A stretch of DNA of 44,833 nt, from contig JAPOKJ010000028.1 of NCBI GenBank assembly GCA_029977705.1, forward strand, positions 1-44,833, read 5' to 3'. Positions 40,463 through 44,833 of the stretch are shown here, one piece after another. The position numbers and the translations under genes were made by a program. Origin of the DNA: Burkholderiales bacterium (GTDB lineage: Bacteria; Pseudomonadota; Gammaproteobacteria; Burkholderiales; Burkholderiaceae_E). Under the pieces are notes generated by a model, which saw only the letters and a program-made list of their open reading frames with translations, was not told the DNA's origin and did not search any database. Every line of letters begins with the position of its first letter. Position 1 is the first letter of the stretch.

Positions 40463-40918
40463 ATGAACGGCATCATTGACCTGGTCCTGGCAGGACTGCA
40501 TCACATCGGCATCCTTGCCGTGTTTGGCGTCCTGATTGCCGAGTGGGTCTTGTTGGGCTTGCCCAGCTCCTCGCGATTGATCGAATGGATAGCGAAAGTC
40601 GACCTCGCCTACGGCATCTTCGCGGGCCTGGTCCTCGCAGCTGGTTTTGCACGCGTGGCCTGGGGGGCGAAGGGAGCCAGCTTCTACCTGGGCAACCCGG
40701 TGTTCTGGACCAAACTGGGCCTGTTTGCGGTCATCGCGCTCATTTCGGTCCTGCCGACCCTGAGCTACCTGCGCTGGCGCCGGGATCTCCGGGCCGACGG
40801 TAGCCTGCCGGGCGAGGCGGCGGTCGCCCGCACGCGCCGTTGGGTTTTGCTGCAGGTGGGCCTGTTCGCCGGGCTGCCGATCATGGCAGCGATGATGGCG
40901 CGAGGCTACGGCTACTGA
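40463..40918 (+). CDS. DUF2214 family membrane protein
   Basis: A 151-residue protein with four hydrophobic segments (HHIGILAVFGVLIAEWVLL, IFAGLVLAAGFARVAWG, FWTKLGLFAVIALISVLPTL, VLLQVGLFAGLPIMAAMMARG), recognised as DUF2214, an inner-membrane family of unknown function. Conserved-looking histidines and tryptophans lie in the first helices. AGGGG lies about eight bases before the ATG. It is divergent from a TetR gene and likely repressed by it. The downstream 99 bases hold an imperfect hairpin (AGGTCTCGCCC and GGGCGACCT) near 40919-40953. Confidence 0.85.
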   Translation: MNGIIDLVLAGLHHIGILAVFGVLIAEWVLLGLPSSSRLIEWIAKVDLAYGIFAGLVLAAGFARVAWGAKGASFYLGNPVFWTKLGLFAVIALISVLPTLSYLRWRRDLRADGSLPGEAAVARTRRWVLLQVGLFAGLPIMAAMMARGYGY

Positions 40919-41017
40919 GAGGTCTCGCCCTGAAAGTGGGCCCGGGCGACCTGTGGGCTTGATATGATGAACCGGGGTCTTCATTACACCGTCATCAACC
41001 TTCAGCCCCGGAACACC

Positions 41018-41374
41018 ATGCGCTACCTGCCCGTCATCATGCTGCTGTGCCTTGCTTCATCACCGGCGATGAGCGCGAAGCTGTCAGGAGCCGTGTTCTC
41101 GCCAAGCCCGGGCGTCATCTGCGACAGGAAGGCGCAGTTTTGCGCCGACGAGCAAGGCATCTCTCTCGGATTCACCAAGGAATACCTCGGCGCCAAAGCC
41201 GAGGCGAGCATGATGGCCCGCATCCGGGAGGCCGGCGGCCCCGCCAACTACGACCTGACCTGGTTTGGCTTGAGCAACGGCGTGGACTGCAAGACCAAGG
41301 ACAAGGTCTGCCACGTGTCCAAGCACAGCGACAAGGTGGACAAGGCTCACACCAAGGCCTTGTTCGGTCGCTGA
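41018..41374 (+). CDS. YcgJ-like small secreted protein
   Basis: A 118-residue exported protein: MRYLPVIMLLCLASSPAMSA is a Sec signal. The mature part has VFSPSPGVICDRKAQFCADEQGISLGFTKEYLG, the same pattern as E. coli YcgJ and the Fels-1 prophage-type relatives, and a second cysteine pair in DCKTKDKVC, so two disulfides are likely. The function of the family is unknown. ATG at 41018 has GGA upstream; an upstream ATG at 40964 would push the signal peptide inward. It stands between the DUF2214 and TetR genes, on the same strand, with its own short intergenic spacers. Confidence 0.82.
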   Translation: MRYLPVIMLLCLASSPAMSAKLSGAVFSPSPGVICDRKAQFCADEQGISLGFTKEYLGAKAEASMMARIREAGGPANYDLTWFGLSNGVDCKTKDKVCHVSKHSDKVDKAHTKALFGR

Positions 41375-41477
41375 GCGCAAAAGGCTGAGCGCTGGCTGCC
41401 CTGGCGCTGACGCCGGCATGACACGGTGACGGCCAGCATTCAAGACGGAAGGGGGCATTGGCCCTTGCCTTTCAGTC

Positions 41478-41505
41478 TTGACAAAAAATATGATGATCAT
41501 AATAT
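41478..41505 (+). promoter_or_regulatory. promoter of the second tetR gene
   Basis: TTGACA (41478-41483) and TAATAT (41500-41505) are separated by 16 bases. The operator at 41489-41504 sits between and over them. The predicted transcription start is within a few bases of the ATG at 41516, which lacks a Shine-Dalgarno, so the mRNA is probably leaderless. Confidence 0.65.
41489..41504. promoter_or_regulatory. operator site 1 (tetR promoter)
   Basis: TATGATGATCATAATA is a 16-bp near palindrome with one mismatched pair. It matches site 2 before the DHA2 transporter at 14 of 16 positions; the consensus TATGATGATCATCATA is a perfect palindrome. Binding by the adjacent TetR is inferred. Confidence 0.7.
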
Positions 41506-41515
41506 TACTCTCATC

Positions 41516-42103
41516 ATGCAGAAAGCACCCACCCGAAAGGAATTGAGCCACGCCCGCATCGTCGATGTGGCCTCACGCGCCATACGGCGTACCGGGTACC
41601 ACGGGGTCGGGGTCGCCGACATCATGAAGGAAGCCGGACTGACCCACGGCGGCTTCTACGCCCACTTTGCCTCGCGCGACGCCATGTTGGTCGAGGCCAT
41701 GCAACACGCGGGACAGAGCAATCTGGCCTCGCTTGCACGGGGAATGACGCATCGTCTGCGCAAGGGGGGCTCGCGCCTGCGTGCGCTTGTCGAAACCTAC
41801 CTGAATGACGCCCACATCGATCGGACAGAGGACGGCTGCATCGTCGCTGCCCTGGCATCGGAGATGACCCGCGAGGACGACGCCGTTCGCGAAGAAGCCC
41901 GTCGCCGGATCGCCGCCATGGTCGCACTGGTGCAATCGACGTTGCCGGAGGATGCCGATCTGGCACAAGCACAGCTCGTGACCGCGACCATGGTCGGTGC
42001 CTTGCAAATGGCGCGCGCGCTCGGTGGAAAAGCCGGTCGAAGCATCCTGGCCCAAACGCGGCAGGCGCTGATCGAGCGGCACGATCCCGGTATCCCCCAC
42101 TGA
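41516..42103 (+). CDS. TetR/AcrR family regulator of the DHA2 exporter
   Basis: A 195-residue repressor with helix-turn-helix HGVGVADIMKEAGLTHGGFYAHFASRDAMLVEA (about residues 28-60) and a ligand domain with YLNDAHIDRTEDGCIVAALASEMTRE, the pattern of LmrA/YxaF-like TetR proteins. It precedes a DHA2 MFS exporter by 44 bases on the same strand. Two near-identical palindromes, one over its own promoter and one before the exporter, make it the probable repressor of both. No Shine-Dalgarno precedes the ATG; a leaderless start fits the promoter spacing. Ligand likely an exported compound. Confidence 0.9.
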   Translation: MQKAPTRKELSHARIVDVASRAIRRTGYHGVGVADIMKEAGLTHGGFYAHFASRDAMLVEAMQHAGQSNLASLARGMTHRLRKGGSRLRALVETYLNDAHIDRTEDGCIVAALASEMTREDDAVREEARRRIAAMVALVQSTLPEDADLAQAQLVTATMVGALQMARALGGKAGRSILAQTRQALIERHDPGIPH

Positions 42104-42146
42104 TTTTCCCTGGCTCGCGCATCTGGAGCCTTTGTTTACCCATAAA

Positions 42147-42162
42147 TATGACGATCATCATA
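42147..42162. promoter_or_regulatory. operator site 2 (DHA2 transporter)
   Basis: TATGACGATCATCATA has one mismatched pair from a perfect palindrome and shares consensus TATGATGATCATCATA with site 1. TTTACC (42135-42140) and CATAAA (42159-42164) would be the promoter by analogy with site 1. The site covers the annotated ATG at 42148. Confidence 0.65.
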
Positions 42163-43566
42163 AAAAAGCCGACAGTGCCTATCCAGACCGCCACCGGACA
42201 AGCCTCGTCACCATGGCCAGCCTTCTGGATTGCCTGCAGCGCCACCTTCCTGGTGTCGCTGGATACGACCATGCTGTTCGCCGCCTTCGATGCGCTGCGG
42301 CGCAGCTTTCAGGGCACCTCCGCCGCTGAACTTTCATGGGTGCTCAACGCCTACACCGTTGTCTACGCAGCCATGTTGATCCCCGCTGGCGGACTGGCTG
42401 ATGCCTATGGACGGCGACGTATCTTTCGACTGGGTCTGACCGTGTTCGTCGGCGCGTCCCTGGCCTGCGGAGCAGCGCCGTCGGTGCCTTGGCTGATTGC
42501 CGCGCGGATCCTCCAGGCCCTCGGGGCGGCGTTGTTGACCCCCGCGTCGATGTCCATCGTGCTGGCCGCCTTTCCAAATGAGAAGCGCGCTGTGGCGGTC
42601 AGCCTGTGGGGCGCCGTGGGCGGTCTTGCCGCTGCGGTAGGCCCGAGTTTGGGCAGCTGGGTCACCGACCAGGCCGGTTGGCCCTGGGCCTTCTACATCA
42701 ATCTGCCGGTCGGTGCCTGGGCCCTCTGGCGCAGTGCATCACGCATCGAAGAGGCTGCCAAACCCTCCGAGCGCCGACGCGTCGATCTCGTCGGCCTGTT
42801 GCTGCTGATGGCGGCCGTCGGCGCCCTGGCCCTGGCCATCGTGGAGAGCGGCGAGGCCCGGTGGCGCACGCAAACCCTCGCTGCGGTGGCAGGCGGCGGG
42901 TTGCTTGCCGGCCTGGCCTTCCTGCTCTGGGCGAGGTCGCGCGCTGACGCGCTGATCGACCTGTCCCTCTTTCAGCATCGCACCTACCGGTTCGTGAATG
43001 CGGCGACGCTGGTCTTCGGCGCTACCTTCGCAATGATGTTTCTCGGCTTTTTCTACTTCATGATCGGTGTATGGCATTTTCCCCTGCCGCAAGCAGGCCT
43101 TGCGGTCACGCCGGGTCCACTGATGGTGATGCCGACAGCGATCGTCACCGGCCGACTGGCCTCACGCTTGGGCCATCGGCGCTTTCTGGTGGGCGGGTCG
43201 CTCTTGTACGCGGCCAGCAGCCTGTGGTTTTATCTGGTGCCCGGCGGCGAGCCCAACTACCTGCTGCACTGGCTGCCCGGTCTGGTGATGAGCGGGATTG
43301 CGGTCGGTCTGGTGCTGCCTTCGCTGTCGGCGGCTGCCGTCAGCCGCCTGCCCGTGGCGCACTACGCCGTTGGCAGCGCCGTCAACCAGGCCACCCGCCA
43401 GATGGGCTCGGTGCTCGGTGTGGCACTGACAGTGGCACTGCTGGGGCATGCAAGCCTGCAGCGCACCGACTTCGACACCCTGTATCTGCTGCACGCCACA
43501 CTGGCACTGCTGACAGGACTGCTGTGCTTGCCAGTCGATACCAGACCCCGGACCTCAAAAGCCTGA
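42148..43566 (+). CDS. DHA2 family MFS drug exporter
   Basis: A 472-residue transporter of the EmrB/QacA (DHA2) type with about fourteen helices. Signatures are LSWVLNAYTVVYAAMLIPAGGLADAYGRRRIFRLGL (motif A-like loop after helix 2), ARILQALGAALLTPASMSIVLAAF and GPSLGSWVTDQAGWPWAFYINLPVG (motif C-like). It exports hydrophobic or cationic compounds by proton antiport. The ATG at 42148 lies inside an operator and has no Shine-Dalgarno; GTG at 42175, just before the first helix and 13 bases beyond the operator end, is an equally likely start and would give 463 residues. The TetR gene just upstream probably represses it, and the thioesterase follows 30 bases later. Confidence 0.9.
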   Translation: MTIIIKKPTVPIQTATGQASSPWPAFWIACSATFLVSLDTTMLFAAFDALRRSFQGTSAAELSWVLNAYTVVYAAMLIPAGGLADAYGRRRIFRLGLTVFVGASLACGAAPSVPWLIAARILQALGAALLTPASMSIVLAAFPNEKRAVAVSLWGAVGGLAAAVGPSLGSWVTDQAGWPWAFYINLPVGAWALWRSASRIEEAAKPSERRRVDLVGLLLLMAAVGALALAIVESGEARWRTQTLAAVAGGGLLAGLAFLLWARSRADALIDLSLFQHRTYRFVNAATLVFGATFAMMFLGFFYFMIGVWHFPLPQAGLAVTPGPLMVMPTAIVTGRLASRLGHRRFLVGGSLLYAASSLWFYLVPGGEPNYLLHWLPGLVMSGIAVGLVLPSLSAAAVSRLPVAHYAVGSAVNQATRQMGSVLGVALTVALLGHASLQRTDFDTLYLLHATLALLTGLLCLPVDTRPRTSKA

Positions 43567-43596
43567 GTTCACCCCCCACAATCCCATCCGCTCATC

Positions 43597-44163
43597 ATGA
43601 ACACTGAAGACACGGTCGAAGCAACATTGAACACCTGGCAAGCGCAAGTCGAGGAGGTACGGCGACGGCGACTTGAGCGTGGCAGCGGCAAAGCCGGCCT
43701 GGCCAGACCTCAACAAGTGCAAGGCAAGACGGGCCTGGAGGTGATGACGGGCATCCTGCAAGGCGATCTGCCCCCTCCCTACATGGCGGAAACCCTCGAT
43801 GTCGAACTGGTCGAACTGGGTGACGGGCTGGCCATTTTTCAGGCGACGCCCCAACTCAAGCACTACAACCCCCTGGGATCGGTCCATGGTGGCTGGTATG
43901 CCACCTTGCTGGATTTCGCCCTGGGTTGCGCAGTCCAGACCAAGCTGCCTGCCGGGCGCGGTTACACCACCAGCCAGATCAATCTCAACATCGTGCGCGC
44001 CGCCAACAACAAGACCGGTCCACTGCGTTGTATCGGTAGTGCGCTCCATGTAGGCCGTCAGATCGGCACCTCGGAAGCGAGAATCGTCGGCCCCGATGGC
44101 AAGCTTTATGCCCATGCGACCACGACTTGCGCGATCTTTGACGTGCCGACCCCCGCGGCCTGA
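43597..44163 (+). CDS. PaaI-type hot-dog thioesterase
   Basis: A 188-residue hot-dog-fold protein. The catalytic segment HYNPLGSVHGGWYATLLDFALGCAVQTKLPAGRGYTTSQINLNIVRA holds HGG and the aspartate of LLD, as in PaaI-type acyl-CoA thioesterases that hydrolyse stray acyl- or aryl-CoA esters. The N-terminal 45 residues are charged and extra to the fold. It follows the exporter gene by 30 bases and may belong to the same regulated unit, so the exporter, regulator and thioesterase could manage a common toxic acid. ATG at 43597 has no strong Shine-Dalgarno. Confidence 0.85.
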   Translation: MNTEDTVEATLNTWQAQVEEVRRRRLERGSGKAGLARPQQVQGKTGLEVMTGILQGDLPPPYMAETLDVELVELGDGLAIFQATPQLKHYNPLGSVHGGWYATLLDFALGCAVQTKLPAGRGYTTSQINLNIVRAANNKTGPLRCIGSALHVGRQIGTSEARIVGPDGKLYAHATTTCAIFDVPTPAA

Positions 44164-44202
44164 AGAGGCGCCGCGAGGCATCGCTCGGCCAGGGTCTCCT
44201 GG

Positions 44203-44225
44203 GGGCACCTCAGTCTCGGGTGCCC
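44203..44225 (+). terminator. hairpin after the thioesterase gene
   Basis: GGGCACC and GGTGCCC form a 7-bp stem around the nine-base loop TCAGTCTCG, with further G-U pairs possible. Only a short TT follows, so it is at best a weak intrinsic terminator. Confidence 0.35.
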
Positions 44226-44239
44226 TTCAGGCACGGATT

Positions 44240-44361
44240 GTCGATTGATCACGAGCGGCCTGTCGGGTCACTGGTCGATCAGCGTCAACGACAACTGGCG
44301 TCTGACCTTTGCGTTTGAAAACGGCGATGCAGTTCTGGTCGACTACCAGGATTACGACTGA
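44240..44361 (+). pseudogene. higB: C-terminal remnant of a HigB/RelE toxin gene
   Basis: The frame ending in TGA at 44359-44361 reads SGLSGHWSISVNDNWRLTF, then AFENGDAVLVDYQDYD. This is the C-terminal third of HigB toxins (typical form KGDrkGhWSIrVNdqWRltFrf.dGDA..vd..DYH). The first 55 or so residues of the toxin are missing: upstream codons give no HigB match and no start with a Shine-Dalgarno. The left limit is approximate. A deletion has probably removed the 5' end. The antitoxin gene follows after eight bases, the normal higBA order. Confidence 0.75.
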
Positions 44362-44369
44362 GGTACCCC

Positions 44370-44690
44370 ATGAGTTCCATGTTCGATCCCCCCCATCCCG
44401 GTCTGACCTTGCGGGACGACATCCTGCCGGCCTTGAATCTGCAAGTCGGTGAGGCGGCTGCTCAGTTGGGCGTCGATCGCACCACCTTGTCCAAAGTTCT
44501 TAACGGACGAGCCGCCATCAGCCCCGCGATGGCTCTGCGTGTTGAACGATGGTTGGGGCGCGACAACGGCGGGGCCGCCGAAGTGTGGCTGGCTCAACAG
44601 GCTGCTTATGACCTTTGGCAAGCGCGGGCGGCCGTGAAGGCAAGCAAGGCGCTTGCTAGCGTGAAGACGCTGAAGATACAGCCTGCTTAA
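44370..44690 (+). CDS. higA: HigA-family antitoxin, apparently orphan
   Basis: A 106-residue XRE-type DNA-binding antitoxin: HPGLTLRDDILPALNLQVGEAAAQLGVDRTTLSKVLNGRAAISPAMALRVERWLG is the HigA helix-turn-helix (about residues 9-63) followed by the usual WLAQQAAYDLWQAR end helix. Such proteins neutralise HigB and repress their own operon. GAGG lies about seven bases before the ATG, just after the toxin remnant. Because the toxin gene is truncated, the protein may survive as a plain regulator or as protection against related toxins. Confidence 0.92.
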   Translation: MSSMFDPPHPGLTLRDDILPALNLQVGEAAAQLGVDRTTLSKVLNGRAAISPAMALRVERWLGRDNGGAAEVWLAQQAAYDLWQARAAVKASKALASVKTLKIQPA

Positions 44691-44738
44691 GAGGGGCTGG
44701 CAACGATTGACGGGAGTCAGGAACCCACTGCCAATGCA

Positions 44739-44758
44739 CGAGGGCCCTGGCGCCCTCG
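44739..44758 (+). terminator. hairpin downstream of higA
   Basis: CGAGGGC-CCTGGC-GCCCTCG is a perfect 7-bp stem with a six-base loop, 48 bases after the higA stop. No T tract follows. Possible terminator; the rest of the sequence to the window end shows nothing recognisable. Confidence 0.35.
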
Positions 44759-44833
44759 AAGCCCGCCCAGCAGGTCCGAAGGTCTTATTCTGGCGGCCCA
44801 GGAAGGTCTGCAGCACTGACGTGCTCAGGTTCC

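Noticed and set aside
1-44833. CRISPR arrays, tRNA or rRNA genes, prophage
   Set aside because: No regularly spaced direct repeats, no T-loop/acceptor pattern and no phage structural or integrase gene was found by eye.

Overview
This is a GC-rich chromosomal window, almost certainly from a betaproteobacterium of the order Burkholderiales. The evidence is two orphan periplasmic solute receptors of the Bug (TctC) type, an IorAB-type molybdenum dehydrogenase, a betaproteobacterial-style infA next to a small RRM protein, and many CoA-linked catabolic genes. No rRNA, tRNA, CRISPR array, prophage or intact transposase gene was seen.

Region 1 (1-10.4 kb, all minus strand) reads as one long operon, in transcription order: iron-sulfur and molybdopterin subunits of an IorAB-like dehydrogenase, a 3-hydroxyisobutyrate-dehydrogenase-like protein, an isocitrate/isopropylmalate-dehydrogenase-like protein, an ApnO-like oxidoisomerase, a RuBisCO-like protein, a DUF1537 acid-sugar kinase, a DAHP synthase and an acyl-CoA-dehydrogenase-like protein cut by the window edge. 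The trio ApnO + DUF1537 kinase + RuBisCO-like protein matches the known D-apionate route (D-apionate to 3-oxo-isoapionate to its 4-phosphate to L-erythrulose 1-phosphate + CO2). That route leads towards erythrose 4-phosphate, the substrate of DAHP synthase. The known downstream isomerases are not in the window.

Region 2 (10.7-20.5 kb) holds a GST-like/Bug receptor pair, a MATE exporter behind a perfect palindrome, two acyl-CoA dehydrogenases divergent from an enoyl-CoA hydratase-like gene, a DUF1993 protein, a zinc-ribbon methyltransferase and an SDR that could act on hydroxyacyl-CoA. Region 3 (20.8-30.5 kb) has the RRM protein and IF-1 behind a long leader, a small unknown protein, a nitroreductase/quinone-reductase pair, MgtA, a frameshifted GNAT gene, a secreted unknown, a membrane J-domain protein and an MscS channel.

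Region 4 (30.5-37 kb) carries two overlapping paralogous FG-GAP/VCBS lipoproteins, a second Bug receptor, an unusual photolyase-like protein lacking the N-terminal antenna domain, and a secreted alpha/beta hydrolase. Region 5 (37-44.8 kb) begins with a 273-bp non-autonomous element (MITE) with terminal inverted repeats and two strong internal hairpins, inserted exactly into the TAG stop codon of an MFS transporter. It continues with a nitronate monooxygenase, two TetR regulators with recognisable operators, a DUF2214 protein, a YcgJ-like secreted protein, a DHA2 exporter, a hot-dog thioesterase, and a higA antitoxin preceded by only the C-terminal piece of higB.

Most starts were chosen from Shine-Dalgarno spacing. 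Functional calls rest on motif recognition by eye; no database search was run.
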